DNA of 64,000 nt from Desulfosporosinus sp. OT (GCF_000224515.1 NZ_AGAF01000120.1:1-64000); one strand, 5' to 3'. Positions 41,508 to 50,570 are shown, numbered from the stretch's first letter. The notes: a model not told the origin generated them from the sequence alone. Translations and numbers: made by a program.

Positions 41508-42371
41508 TTAAATTAAATCAATCCCCCAAATAACCGCTTGATTCACCTTGTCTAAACTTCCCTTAATACATCTATGCCCAATCGCAATGGGCTCAGTCAA
41601 CGTATCTTGCAGTCCTAACAATGCCTGCCCATAAGTCGAAGCTTCATCTACGTCGATAGGAAAAGATCTAGCCATCTCTATTTTTTCCAGTGCAGTTGAA
41701 GTCTTTCCGCAGAGATGGAGAAGTACTTTCCCACCTGCTTGTTTAATACCCTTAATAATTCTCCAACTTGAGGGCCCGCTATACTCCCTATATACTTTTG
41801 GTCCCAAAATACCTATTGCTCCAACTGGGTCCCCGTAAGAAATAATTGAGGCTCCCCGCTTGATACCTTCAAGGCTATATCGAATGATACCCTCTTCAAC
41901 GACCGTCAGAATTTCCTGAATCCGCTGTGGCTCTTTCCGTAAGCCTTTATAAAAATCCATGGGATCTATAAGTGACGATAGAATCGTAAAAGGACCCTCC
42001 ACACTCAGAGCCACCTTTTCTCCCGCCTTCGCTAGAATTTCCACGGCGTTTAGGACTTCTCTGATGCGGCCTTCATTTAAGTTCAAACTCTGGATATTGG
42101 ACATTTCTTCAATCGAAGTATACCGGTAACTTTCTACCCTGGGCCCATTCATAGCATCGCCCAGCTTGATAAGCGCGCCGTATGCCTCTCCTTCTACCGT
42201 AACACAGAAAGGAACCCTAGCTATAACATCCCCTCTGTGTTTCCTTAGCTCTTTGGCAAGCGTTGCCATATTATTTTTGTCCGAATGAGCGCCAGGAAAG
42301 GTAATACCCGTTTTTTCAATCACCTCTTCCGGAATCTGCTCCAGATCATCTCCCGTACACTTGAAGTCCAT
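41508..42371 (-). CDS. UroD-fold corrinoid methyltransferase family protein (short)
   Basis: 287 residues of the uroporphyrinogen-decarboxylase superfamily (MtaA/MtbA/CmuA/MtvB-like methyltransferases). The zinc-thiolate motif is intact as VLLHLCGKTSTALEK (HxCGxT). The N-terminal residues differ from the usual 'ER..AAL.G...DR.P' opening, which is missing. It shares an operon with a corrinoid protein, so it should move methyl groups to or from cobalamin; true UroD activity is unlikely without the porphyrin-site motifs. Substrate unknown. It is separated from the upstream permease gene by 167 bp that contain TTCGA-type short repeats. Confidence 0.82.
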   Translation of the reverse strand: MDFKCTGDDLEQIPEEVIEKTGITFPGAHSDKNNMATLAKELRKHRGDVIARVPFCVTVEGEAYGALIKLGDAMNGPRVESYRYTSIEEMSNIQSLNLNEGRIREVLNAVEILAKAGEKVALSVEGPFTILSSLIDPMDFYKGLRKEPQRIQEILTVVEEGIIRYSLEGIKRGASIISYGDPVGAIGILGPKVYREYSGPSSWRIIKGIKQAGGKVLLHLCGKTSTALEKIEMARSFPIDVDEASTYGQALLGLQDTLTEPIAIGHRCIKGSLDKVNQAVIWGIDLI

Positions 42372-42538
42372 TACTCATTCCCCTTTTCGATGTTCGATAT
42401 TCGAGATTCGAAGTTCGAATATTTAACTCTTGAGTGAGCTCAACTATACCTGTCTGAAAAGGTATACTGTTTCCTTAAACTGATTAAGAACGACGGAGAC
42501 CGCCTTCATCTCCAATGATAGAAGTCAGGGACTTTCAG

Positions 42539-43372
42539 CTACGCTATCACAAAATAAAATAACTCCCCCACCAAGATACTAATAGCTTGTAAGAGCAGGA
42601 TAATCCCAAAGGTTTTTTTCAAGGAAAGTTCCCTGAAAAGAACTAGGATCCCAAATCCCGTATTGGCTAATAACCCAGAGATAAGGGATCCGAAACCTAA
42701 GGCTCCTTTGATGAAACCCTCGGCGATGAGCACAGAAGAAAAACAGCTTGGAATCATACCGATCAATGCAGCGAAAACCGGTTGAAGAAAGGAATTTCGT
42801 CCAAGCAGAGCATAGATTCCCTCTTCTCCGAACTGATCCGCTAAGATCCCGATGATAAAAACAGTAACGTACAAAAAGAGAGCAATTTTCAAGGTATGAA
42901 CCAGACTATTTATCAGGATACTCTTATGTTTGCCACATTTTGGACAATCACAATCAATGCCACATCCTTTGAGACGGTTACGTTTCTCCTTGATCACTAG
43001 GTTTATAAAATAGCCGGCTCCGATCCCTGCCAAGATCTTAATCCCTATAATCCCTAACATCAGAGACAGCTTATCCGGATGGGCTCCGATGACAATCAGG
43101 GCTTCATCTGAACCAGCCAGGAAAACGGCTATGAGCATCCCCAAGGAGATATAACCATTCCCATAAAGTTTGGCGAAAGCCACTGATATGCCGCATTGAG
43201 GGATGATTCCCAGTAGAGCCCCGCCGGGGACATCCAGTCGAGCTAGACGACTGAAAAAAGGTGTTCCTTTTTCGACCTTACCGGTAATCCAATTTGTTAA
43301 GAGGATAACCAGAAGCAAAATGGGAACAACCTTGATCACATCTTGGAAGCTGTCTGTTAGAATTTCAACCAA
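42539..43372 (-). CDS. Ten-TM permease, ArsP_2 / putative metal exporter type
   Basis: 277 residues, nine to ten TM segments in two similar halves: each half has a GxIPxC turn (LLGIIPQCGISVAFAKLYGNG and LIGMIPSCFSSVLIAEG). This is the pattern of the ArsP_2 'putative manganese / heavy metal exporter' family. The central cytoplasmic loop carries a Cys-rich patch (KGCGIDCDCPKCGKHK) that could bind metal. It overlaps the CobW gene by 16 bases, so the two are coupled. Substrate could be a metal ion, an organo-metalloid or a corrinoid precursor; the data do not decide. Confidence 0.75.
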   Translation of the reverse strand: MVEILTDSFQDVIKVVPILLLVILLTNWITGKVEKGTPFFSRLARLDVPGGALLGIIPQCGISVAFAKLYGNGYISLGMLIAVFLAGSDEALIVIGAHPDKLSLMLGIIGIKILAGIGAGYFINLVIKEKRNRLKGCGIDCDCPKCGKHKSILINSLVHTLKIALFLYVTVFIIGILADQFGEEGIYALLGRNSFLQPVFAALIGMIPSCFSSVLIAEGFIKGALGFGSLISGLLANTGFGILVLFRELSLKKTFGIILLLQAISILVGELFYFVIA

Positions 43373-44304
43373 CTAAACATCCCCTCACTTTTAATCTTAA
43401 ACAAGTTCTTAATCTCCTTCTGCTTAAGATTTTTTCCAATCAGACACAGTTTGCCACTAGAGTTAAATTTACTTGGCGATACCATAAACTGTCCATTCGT
43501 ATAACTAAAATCCAAGAAACCCTGAGGACTTTTGAGAAAACCCTTACCTCTCAAAACCTGGCCATATTGGGGCTGTCCCAAAAGAGAAAGAATAAGTTCT
43601 AGTTCCTCTTGGCTAAAAGCGCGCGAGGTCTTAAGGGCTAAGGTTTGGAATTCGTTTTCACTACAAGGTTTATACTCCGTATGAAGAATATCACTAAAAT
43701 CCAAATCTGCTTGCCCATCAAGGAGATTCTCGACTTCGGCAGGACCAAAGCTATCCCAAGGCTTGCTGATTATTTCAGCATCTTGGTTAAATCCTCTGAG
43801 AGAAGTAATGATCTTATCTATGGTTTCACTTTCAACGAGTTGACTTTTACTTAAGGTTAGGAACGAGGCATTCGTGATCTGGTCCTCGAAAAATTCTCCA
43901 AAGACTTCACACTGCTGCAGGTAATTAACGCAGTCCACAACTGTCACTAGAGAGTTAATCTCCAGGAGGGCAGCGAATTCAGGTTTACGTAGAATATCGA
44001 TAATTTCACTCAGGATACTGATGCCAGTAGGCTCAATAATAATCCTTTGAGGATGGAACTCTTTAATAATTCGGGCCAGCATTTGGACAAAATCCTTTTG
44101 CATGATACAACAAATACATCCACTAGAGATTTCGAAGACTTCAAAACCTTCCCGCTCAATCAGTTCGCCATCAATGCCGATATCACCGAATTCGTTTTCA
44201 ATTAAAACTACCTTTTCCTGATGATGAACTTGAAGAAGTTTCTTAACCAGAGTGGTCTTCCCCGAACCCAAAAAACCCGAGATTACATCTACCTTAATCA
44301 TCAT
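43357..44304 (-). CDS. CobW/G3E-family GTPase metallochaperone
   Basis: 315 residues. G1 VISGFLGSGKTTLVKKLL, a switch region ENEFGDIGIDGELIE, the CxCC metal motif in SSGCICCIMQK and the G3-like EPTGI are all present; TLSKSQLVE is the base-specificity region. G3E GTPases deliver metals (Co, Ni, Zn) or help cobalamin enzymes. Its place between the corrinoid activator and the metal-type permease suggests metal delivery to the corrinoid or zinc methyltransferases. The C-terminal CobW domain is short but recognisable. It begins nine bases after the activator gene ends. Confidence 0.85.
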   Translation of the reverse strand: MMIKVDVISGFLGSGKTTLVKKLLQVHHQEKVVLIENEFGDIGIDGELIEREGFEVFEISSGCICCIMQKDFVQMLARIIKEFHPQRIIIEPTGISILSEIIDILRKPEFAALLEINSLVTVVDCVNYLQQCEVFGEFFEDQITNASFLTLSKSQLVESETIDKIITSLRGFNQDAEIISKPWDSFGPAEVENLLDGQADLDFSDILHTEYKPCSENEFQTLALKTSRAFSQEELELILSLLGQPQYGQVLRGKGFLKSPQGFLDFSYTNGQFMVSPSKFNSSGKLCLIGKNLKQKEIKNLFKIKSEGMFSWLKF

Positions 44305-44313
44305 TACACCCCC

Positions 44314-46056
44314 TTAAAAGCCCAACGCTTTAACAAAATAGTCCTGAAAGCGTGGATTTGTGGAAAGCTCTAGAACCTCTATCCTGTTCTTCAATTCCTG
44401 GATCTGGAACATCACACCTTTATTGATCAGGGCCAAACGGGCTCCTTCCGCCGAAGAATTACCAACAAAGTTTATCTTCCCTTTAAACCCTTTGGGCAGG
44501 AGACCGATTTCTCGAATACTATCTGGATTAATATGATATCCGAAGGCCCCAGCAATGACCGCTTCTTCTATAGTTTCGAGAGGGATGCCTGCTTCTTCGA
44601 GAAGCAGAGTAACGCCTGCGGAAATAGCACCCTTAGCCAGTTGAATCTGGCGGATATCTGTTTGGGAAATGTAAATTTCCTCTGTGAGATAAAACTTTTT
44701 ATCCCGAACCCTATCTTTGATTCGAGGGTCAGGGCTAGGATTAAAGCGCCCGCTGGCCAGGACTAGTTTCCGTTTGACCATAGCCGCAGTGATATCTATC
44801 AATCCACTCCCGCAGATTCCCTTGGGTTGAGCAGCGCCAATCGTAGTAAAATGAAGATTAAACGAATTATCTATTGAAAAGGTATCTATGGCTCCTTCTT
44901 CCGCACGACAACCACACGAAATGTTCATGCCTTCCAAGGCCGGACCGGCAGCAGTCGAGGTTGCAATGAGTCTACCTCCAAGATTAGCCACGATTTCACC
45001 ATTTGTTCCAATATCTAAGAAAACTGCCGGGTAGTCTTTTTTGTCAAAGGCTGTGGCAACCACACCAGCAAGGATATCAGCCCCAACATACCCTGATGCT
45101 GAAGGCAAAAGGGTTACCCTTCCTTCCGGACAAATCAGTATTCCTGCCTCCCTAGCTTTCATGTCAACTTGTTCAAGAAAGACTGGGCGATAGGGCGCTC
45201 GGGCTATGGACCCGGGGTAAATACCCAAGACAAAGTGCAGCATAGTCGTATTACCAGCTATCACTACCTGGTAAACACGCTCTGTTCTAGCAATGCTACC
45301 AGTAAGGTTTATCACCAATTCATTTAGTTTTCCTAAGATTATTTCCCTTAGTTGCGCTGGCCCATGGGGATTATCGAGACAGTAACTTATCCGTGATAAG
45401 ACATCTCCCCCGAACTCTGTTTGAGGGTTTAGACAGGACTGTTTCTGGAGGATCCCCCCGGAGGTCAAATCCAGGAGATAAGCGGATATTCCTGTCGTAC
45501 CTATGTCAATAGCCACTCCCAGGATTTCGTCAGGCCCGAAACCCAGGTCAACAAGGTCGTTGTCAACTAGGACACCATAAACGGGATTGGCATTGGCTCC
45601 CCCCTGTTCCAGCCCACCCGCCTTCTGATAAATGTCCACCGAGCCAAAGTTATAGGGTAGACTCTCTAGGTAGGGCTGAGCTGTTCTTTCGAGAGGTGGT
45701 AACAAGACTTGTTTAACGAAGCTGTCGATTACAACTTCGATTGCCAAACCTTGATTTATGGTCTTGAGCTGGTTACCTTTAGGGGGTAACTCAATCCAAA
45801 CCTCACCCTTTGCTCTGGCGAGACAGGCCAAACGAATGTTCGGGGCATTAATAAACCCACTTTCCAAATCCTCAGGAGGGTAAAGGTCACCCCAAGCCTT
45901 GATTCGGCATTTGCCGCAAAGACCTAAGCCATTACAGGGAGTCTCCAAGACCAGACCCGCTGCCCGAATACATTCAGTAAGCCGCTCTCCTTCGGTAACT
46001 TCTATTGTAAGATCTTCTATTGCATGGTCCTCTTGGGTGAAATGCACCTTAACCAT
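44314..46056 (-). CDS. Corrinoid-activating (2Fe-2S) ASKHA protein, RACo-like
   Basis: 580 residues. The N-terminal 2Fe-2S ferredoxin domain has Cys41, Cys47, Cys50 and Cys78 (TPCNGLGLCGKC ... LACLA). It is followed by the DUF4445 ASKHA ATPase domain with LGVAIDIGTTGISAYLLDL and FLDIGTNGEIVANLG. Such proteins use ATP hydrolysis and a low-potential electron to bring accidentally oxidised cob(II)alamin back to cob(I)alamin on corrinoid proteins. Here the client should be the corrinoid protein at 48122-48769. It lies one base after the upstream methyltransferase stop codon. ATG at 46054-46056. Confidence 0.9.
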   Translation of the reverse strand: MVKVHFTQEDHAIEDLTIEVTEGERLTECIRAAGLVLETPCNGLGLCGKCRIKAWGDLYPPEDLESGFINAPNIRLACLARAKGEVWIELPPKGNQLKTINQGLAIEVVIDSFVKQVLLPPLERTAQPYLESLPYNFGSVDIYQKAGGLEQGGANANPVYGVLVDNDLVDLGFGPDEILGVAIDIGTTGISAYLLDLTSGGILQKQSCLNPQTEFGGDVLSRISYCLDNPHGPAQLREIILGKLNELVINLTGSIARTERVYQVVIAGNTTMLHFVLGIYPGSIARAPYRPVFLEQVDMKAREAGILICPEGRVTLLPSASGYVGADILAGVVATAFDKKDYPAVFLDIGTNGEIVANLGGRLIATSTAAGPALEGMNISCGCRAEEGAIDTFSIDNSFNLHFTTIGAAQPKGICGSGLIDITAAMVKRKLVLASGRFNPSPDPRIKDRVRDKKFYLTEEIYISQTDIRQIQLAKGAISAGVTLLLEEAGIPLETIEEAVIAGAFGYHINPDSIREIGLLPKGFKGKINFVGNSSAEGARLALINKGVMFQIQELKNRIEVLELSTNPRFQDYFVKALGF

Positions 46057-46057
46057 C

Positions 46058-47062
46058 TTAATTGTAAGGACCTTCTTTCACGTAATCTGTCATGGCTTTG
46101 AGATTACTTATCGACGTTGCCATGCTAAGACCACAAGCGGGAGCAACGATATCAACCTCTGACTGGAGCGCATTGCGAGTGATGGACACAATTTTCGCTT
46201 GTTCCCCGGTGTGCAGAAGTTGGGTACTTACATTGCCCATAAGTCCCGTTTTCAGTCCCTCTCGAGCGTTCTTCATGTTGACTATAGAATCAAAGCTTAC
46301 TGCATTAGCGTTAACCTCATTCAGTGATCCGATGAGGTTCGTGGCATTACCACAAATGTGAAGGATGACCGGTATGCCTTCCGTATGAAGAGCATTGATG
46401 ATTTTATGATAGTAAGGAAGCGCAAACTTCTGAAAATTGCGTGGTCCCAGTATTTCTCCTGTAGCCGTGGGATCCGATATGGAAATTACGTCAGCCCCAG
46501 CCTTGACCATCTCCAATGCGTATTTAACAAGATAGTCATTAATAAAGGTCAGAAAACTGGCTGCCCGTTCAGGGTCCCGTCTCAGCATTTTAAACATTTC
46601 TAGCGGATCAATGACTGAGGATGCAGTACTGATATGTCCTGAGACATTACCAATAACAGGAATCTTGTCGTTTCTGAGTTGACGGATCGCCTCTAAAATT
46701 ACCCCCATTCTGCCACTGGTAACATCTGCTTGGGAGTAGTTTTCCATGATCGTTTCCAGGGGATCGTCATTATACCGGGTAACTCTCGGTTCGATAAAGT
46801 TATCTCCTATATTAACGCTGGCACCTAATGTTTCAACTTCAGAAGTTAGGCAAAATGGCACTCCATAATTTTCAAAGCCCGTTAGCTCATTAATTTTTTG
46901 CGCAGCACTTACCATGGCTTGCGAACCTGAGTGATGACCGCCCCCTACTTGATCGGATATCTCCGTAACACAGGCACTCATCATGCCTCCTGGGCAAATA
47001 ACGGGAGGCCGGTCAACCCGGTCTCCCTTCAGTGCGGTTAATAGACGTACTTTTTCATCCAA
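46058..47062 (-). CDS. UroD-fold methylcobamide methyltransferase (MtaA/MtbA-like)
   Basis: 334 residues. It begins EKVRLLTALKGDRVDRPPVI, the usual opening of MtaA/CmuA-type methyltransferases, and contains the zinc motif PVILHICGNATNLIG. The start is TTG at 47060-47062, five bases after AAGGTGA. In a complete system one UroD-fold enzyme demethylates the substrate and another passes the methyl group from the corrinoid protein to a thiol or pterin; which this is cannot be told. It is separated by two bases from its upstream neighbour. Confidence 0.85.
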   Translation of the reverse strand: MDEKVRLLTALKGDRVDRPPVICPGGMMSACVTEISDQVGGGHHSGSQAMVSAAQKINELTGFENYGVPFCLTSEVETLGASVNIGDNFIEPRVTRYNDDPLETIMENYSQADVTSGRMGVILEAIRQLRNDKIPVIGNVSGHISTASSVIDPLEMFKMLRRDPERAASFLTFINDYLVKYALEMVKAGADVISISDPTATGEILGPRNFQKFALPYYHKIINALHTEGIPVILHICGNATNLIGSLNEVNANAVSFDSIVNMKNAREGLKTGLMGNVSTQLLHTGEQAKIVSITRNALQSEVDIVAPACGLSMATSISNLKAMTDYVKEGPYN

Positions 47063-47064
47063 GA

Positions 47065-48120
47065 TTATTCACCTTCTTTATACTCATAAAGACCGTGACT
47101 CCGAGCCACATCAAGCATCGCCTGAATATGCTCGAAAGGCACTTTATTACCCGTTTCGCACCCTGTGGAGAGGATGAAGGCAGGGGTATAGCCTTTCATA
47201 GTGTCGATAGCCTCAACACAGACTTTTTCAATTTCTTCCACGGGTCCAAATAGGAGTTCGTTGGCAGGATCAATATTACCAAGAATGAGTGCTCTGCCAG
47301 CAACCTTTTCCCGAGCGATCGTGAGATCGCATTTGTCGATACTAATTACATCAGACCCGGTGTCGGTCATCTTGTCTATAATCTTGTGAGTCTTACCACA
47401 GATATGCAGCGGAACAAGTGCTTGGAGCTCGTGGGATAAGTCCACAAGTTCTTTAATATAGGGAAAAGCAATTTTATCAAACATTTTGGGGCTAAACAGA
47501 CTGCCGGAAGCAATAGGTTCTAGGATAATAGGCATAGCACCGTAACGAACGATTTCTCGAATTAAGTTTTTGCAACTGTCAGTAGCCATTCTTAAGAGGG
47601 TATGGCAAAGTTCTGGATCAGAGTAGGTATCGCGGGCAAAAGCTTCTACACCTCGCAGTGTGGCAGCGGTGGAAACGGGTCCAGAAAAGCAAACAGAGAT
47701 AAAAACCTGGTCGCCTACTTCTTTATTAAGGATCTCCAGTGCTTCGTAGTAAACAGGCAGTTGACCGTCATTCTTTTCCGCAACTTTGATTTTACTTAAG
47801 TCATCCCGAGAGTTAATTATGGGAACCTCACAATTAGCCGGTTCATTCTCAGAATAATCCAGTTCAGCCCCCATAGCCTCAGCCACGTAGGAACAGTTCG
47901 TGAAAAGATAAATCAAATCATAGCCAAATTTCTTGAACGCAGCAAGATGCGCTTCAGCCATAACCTTGCCATCGAGTTGAAATTCTTTCACAGTTTTGCC
48001 AATGAGTTGAGCAGTATTTGTCGTTACAATAGGCATGCAGATAATTCTGTCGAGGGGTTTTCCGGTTAGGAGAGCCATAACCCTTTCTTTGGGGGTTAAA
48101 ATATCTTCCCTGACTAACAT
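47065..48120 (-). CDS. UroD-fold methyltransferase (possible substrate:corrinoid, MtvB-like)
   Basis: 351 residues. N-terminus TPKERVMALLTGKPLDRIIC and zinc motif VPLHICGKTHKIIDK mark the MtaA/MtvB branch of the UroD superfamily. It begins one base after the corrinoid-protein gene, the position usual for the substrate-specific methyltransferase I (as in vanillate O-demethylase mtvB-mtvC). The methyl donor might be a methoxylated aromatic, a methylated amine or another compound; no donor-specific gene is present. The tetrahydrofolate-side methyltransferase is not in the window. Confidence 0.85.
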   Translation of the reverse strand: MLVREDILTPKERVMALLTGKPLDRIICMPIVTTNTAQLIGKTVKEFQLDGKVMAEAHLAAFKKFGYDLIYLFTNCSYVAEAMGAELDYSENEPANCEVPIINSRDDLSKIKVAEKNDGQLPVYYEALEILNKEVGDQVFISVCFSGPVSTAATLRGVEAFARDTYSDPELCHTLLRMATDSCKNLIREIVRYGAMPIILEPIASGSLFSPKMFDKIAFPYIKELVDLSHELQALVPLHICGKTHKIIDKMTDTGSDVISIDKCDLTIAREKVAGRALILGNIDPANELLFGPVEEIEKVCVEAIDTMKGYTPAFILSTGCETGNKVPFEHIQAMLDVARSHGLYEYKEGE

Positions 48121-48121
48121 A

Positions 48122-48769
48122 TTAGGCCCTCCCCATCAGTTCTTTGGCTTTTCTCACAGCTGAGCTGGCATCATTTGCGTAAAGGTCAGCTCCGATTTTA
48201 TCGCAAAAGGTCTGTGAAATAGGCCCGCCGCCAATGAGAACTTTGTATTTGTCCCGAAGATTTCTTTCCTTTAAACGATCTATGACAGTTTTCATTCCAT
48301 CCATAGTCGTGGTCATCAAAGTAGACATGCAGATCATATCACTTTCAACTTCTTCAGCTTTATCAATAAATTGATTAAGAGGCACATCACGTCCAAGATC
48401 GTAGACTTCGAAACCCGAGGCTCCCGATAAAATTCGAACCAAGTTTTTACCAATATCATGGGTATCCCCTTCGACAACCCCAATGACTATCTTGATGGGT
48501 TTTTCCAGGGAATTTTTGTCTAGATGAGGATTCACCACATCAAGACCAGCGTTGAAGGCATCTGAGCACATCAAGACCTCTGGAAGGAAATATTCTTCTT
48601 CCTCATATAACCTACTGACCTCTTTCATGCCAGTGACTAAGCCCTCTGTAATCGTTTCATAAGCAGGTATGTTCTGTTGTATAGTTTCCTCGGCCAGTTC
48701 TGCCACTTTTTCAACTTCAAACTCTACCAAGGCGTGTGAGATTTCTTGAAACAATGTTGCTTTGTCCAA
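48122..48769 (-). CDS. Corrinoid protein (MtaC/MtbC/MtvC-like)
   Basis: 215 residues in two parts: a helical cap domain (residues 1-90) and a Rossmann-like B12-binding domain with GVVEGDTHDIGKNLV, where DxHxxG gives the lower-axial His ligand, then MICMSTLMTTTMDGM and VLIGGGPIS. It carries the methyl group between methyltransferases in the cytoplasm. The TTG at 48767-48769 is chosen because GGAGG lies eight bases upstream; the earlier frame start overlaps the ribosome site. It is the first gene of the operon, behind an inverted repeat at 48793-48826. Confidence 0.92.
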   Translation of the reverse strand: MDKATLFQEISHALVEFEVEKVAELAEETIQQNIPAYETITEGLVTGMKEVSRLYEEEEYFLPEVLMCSDAFNAGLDVVNPHLDKNSLEKPIKIVIGVVEGDTHDIGKNLVRILSGASGFEVYDLGRDVPLNQFIDKAEEVESDMICMSTLMTTTMDGMKTVIDRLKERNLRDKYKVLIGGGPISQTFCDKIGADLYANDASSAVRKAKELMGRA

Positions 48770-48792
48770 TACTGTTACCTCCAATATTATAA

Positions 48793-48826
48793 ATATCCTT
48801 ATGATTATATATTATCATAAGGATAT
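48793..48826. promoter_or_regulatory. 13-bp inverted repeat upstream of the corrinoid operon
   Basis: ATATCCTTATGAT and ATCATAAGGATAT are separated by eight AT bases, about 24 bp before the corrinoid gene start. There is no T-run. The position fits a repressor or activator operator overlapping the promoter; an RNA hairpin is the alternative. Confidence 0.5.
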
Positions 48827-48859
48827 CTATATAGTATAGAGAAATATTGACAGTAAATA

Positions 48860-48903
48860 AAAGGCTATGCTAGCTAATCTTAATGAATAACTACATAGCC
48901 TCC
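48860..48903 (-). terminator. Terminator of the 48926-49243 gene
   Basis: On the minus strand AGGCTATG / CATAGCCT closes a long loop with inner pairing and is followed by TTTTATTT. Confidence 0.55.
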
Positions 48904-48925
48904 AACGCCATCTCACTTCACTGTG

Positions 48926-49243
48926 TTACTTCAACTTGCCTTGAACACTTAAAGCGTAATTAATATATTTCCTATCCTCAAATATGTCTTGAACAGTCAA
49001 AGGTACATATTCTTTAACGTACCTACCGACATCCGGCGTATAACAGTATTTGGTGAAATTATCCTGTTTGTCTATCCTAATGGTTACGGGCATATTGTCA
49101 ACCACTTCAGAACCATCTTCGCCCGGCAGGATACGTTCATACATCCAACTCTGTACATGGTACTGAGCTGGTGATTCGTTACCTATTTCCCTAAAGTGGT
49201 CTAGAAAGTATTGCGCATCTTCTAAAGTCTCAATAGTATTCAT
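48926..49243 (-). CDS. Hypothetical protein, 105 aa
   Basis: A soluble acidic protein (MNTIETLEDAQYFLDHFREI... at the start) without signal peptide, TM segment or cysteine motif. ATG follows AAAGGGAG with good spacing and a terminator follows, so it is likely a real gene with its own transcript. I do not recognise the family. It lies just upstream of, and in line with, the methyltransferase operon but is separated from it by a terminator. The 49244-49716 gap holds no other gene. Confidence 0.65.
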   Translation of the reverse strand: MNTIETLEDAQYFLDHFREIGNESPAQYHVQSWMYERILPGEDGSEVVDNMPVTIRIDKQDNFTKYCYTPDVGRYVKEYVPLTVQDIFEDRKYINYALSVQGKLK

Positions 49244-49582
49244 TATTACAACTCCCTTTTACTTTTACTTGTACTCTACAACAAACTTCATTATCAGAAA
49301 TATAAACTTCCTAGGTAGGCAGTGCGGATTCCTCTCATACTTAACTGTCCCGAATTCCTTCCCCCCTTAAATTGCTATTATCGACATAATACCACATGAC
49401 ATATTCAAAGAGCAAAATGTTGTTTGTTTTCTGTTATCTATATTTGTTTAAGCCGGATCTAGTTTGGTCAAAGAAATTCTTGACTTGCATAAATACGCGC
49501 CGAATAGAGGTTAACAATAGAGAGTTATTAGTTCACTTTAAAAGAATATCTTCAAGCTTTAGACCTTTCGGGAAAATATTAA

Positions 49583-49616
49583 CGCCCCAGCAATTAACAT
49601 TTTGCTGAGGCTTTTA
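49583..49616. terminator. Hairpin after eutQ
   Basis: CCCCAGCAA / TTGCTGAGG stem with a 9-nt loop, followed by CTTTTAATATTTTT on the plus strand. It lies 100 bp beyond the eutQ stop codon; the minus-strand side has GTTAATATTTTCC. It may close the eut operon from the far side. Confidence 0.45.
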
Positions 49617-49716
49617 ATATTTTTATAAAATAATCATGTAATTAATCCAGTCTGCGAAATACCTCAAGAGAATAAGTTAATGTCAGTGGCTCCAACATAT
49701 CTGACTTACCTTATTC

Positions 49717-50373
49717 TCAAAACTCCGCCCAATTGGCTGGATAGGTGGCATAAAACACTTTGCAAAACGTTGGCGAAGAAAAGACTACCTTGCTTCCCTT
49801 CGGAATATAGAGCACGTCACCTGCTACAGCGTGGAACATTTTGCCCTCCACCTCTAGAACAAACTCTCCTTCTATGACGTAATCCACTTCATCATAGTTT
49901 AGAAACCAGGGTAATCTGGAGTGGTCAAACGTCATAAAGCCGGAAGCGAGGTTCCCAACCCGTGCATCAATAACATCCACCAGTCCAACCTTTTGCCCAG
50001 GAGGAGCTTCTAAAAAGGGCTGAATAACCACGTTTTTACCGACCACATGGGTCGCTCTAGGACTCTCACAGGCAGGTTTTAAGACCTCACTCAGAATTTT
50101 CTGCACGGTTTTTTTAAGGTCATCGTTTTGATTTTCAGCACCAGTAACGTCAGAAGTTACCTGTAGTTCGTTTAGATAATTTGCCGGTTGTCCTACCGAT
50201 TGACCGATAACACTCTGGCTGACGATTTCTTGTCGTCCTTTGGTGATCGTAATCCCTAACTCTTTGGCTAGATCTTTAGCTGAAGGAGTCAGTACACTGT
50301 TGTCTTCTAAAATGATATTTTTATCCACTTTGGCCATATCCCGTAAAACCGATTCCGAAATAAAACGCCCCAT
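49717..50373 (-). CDS. eutQ: Ethanolamine utilization cupin protein EutQ
   Basis: About 218 residues. The N-terminal part (SVLTPSAKDLAKELGITITK) is a short motif shared with EutT and other microcompartment proteins. The C-terminal half is the cupin domain (EGEFVLEVEGKMFHAVAGDV, then LYIPKGSKVVFSSP, then FYATYPANW). EutQ has been reported to have acetate-kinase activity and to help compartment assembly in Salmonella. The ATG at 50371-50373 behind GGGAGGTG is preferred to the longer frame. It is the last gene of the eut operon, after a 7-bp tandem repeat. Confidence 0.88.
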   Translation of the reverse strand: MGRFISESVLRDMAKVDKNIILEDNSVLTPSAKDLAKELGITITKGRQEIVSQSVIGQSVGQPANYLNELQVTSDVTGAENQNDDLKKTVQKILSEVLKPACESPRATHVVGKNVVIQPFLEAPPGQKVGLVDVIDARVGNLASGFMTFDHSRLPWFLNYDEVDYVIEGEFVLEVEGKMFHAVAGDVLYIPKGSKVVFSSPTFCKVFYATYPANWAEF

Positions 50374-50465
50374 TGATACACCTCCCTTTTCGATGTTCGA
50401 GGTTCGATATTCGTAGTTCGATTCTAAGTTACGAACATCGTACATTTCGCACATCTTACTTCTTG

Positions 50466-50570
50466 CTTCTAACTTCTAACTTCTAACTTCTAACTTCTAA
50501 CTTCTAACTTCTAACTTCTAACTTCTAACTTCTAACTTCTAACTTCTAACTTCTAACTTCTAACTTCTAA
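50466..50570. repeat. Heptanucleotide tandem repeat, 15 copies
   Basis: Fifteen exact copies of CTTCTAA (plus strand) lie between the pduT-type gene and eutQ, followed by a partial CTTC. Adjacent sequence (50388-50420) carries TTCGA-type degenerate repeats. The unit length is not a multiple of three and the tract lies outside coding frames. It could vary in copy number by slippage and change the distance or RNA structure ahead of eutQ. Confidence 0.9.

Noticed and set aside
41508..48120. True uroporphyrinogen decarboxylases (heme synthesis)
   Set aside because: All three keep the HxCGxT zinc motif of methyltransferases and share an operon with a corrinoid protein and its activator.
49396..49608. 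70-codon plus-strand frame
   Set aside because: No ribosome site, atypical composition and no family; it ends inside the hairpin at 49583-49616.
50466..50570. CRISPR array
   Set aside because: The repeat is a simple 7-bp tandem without spacers.
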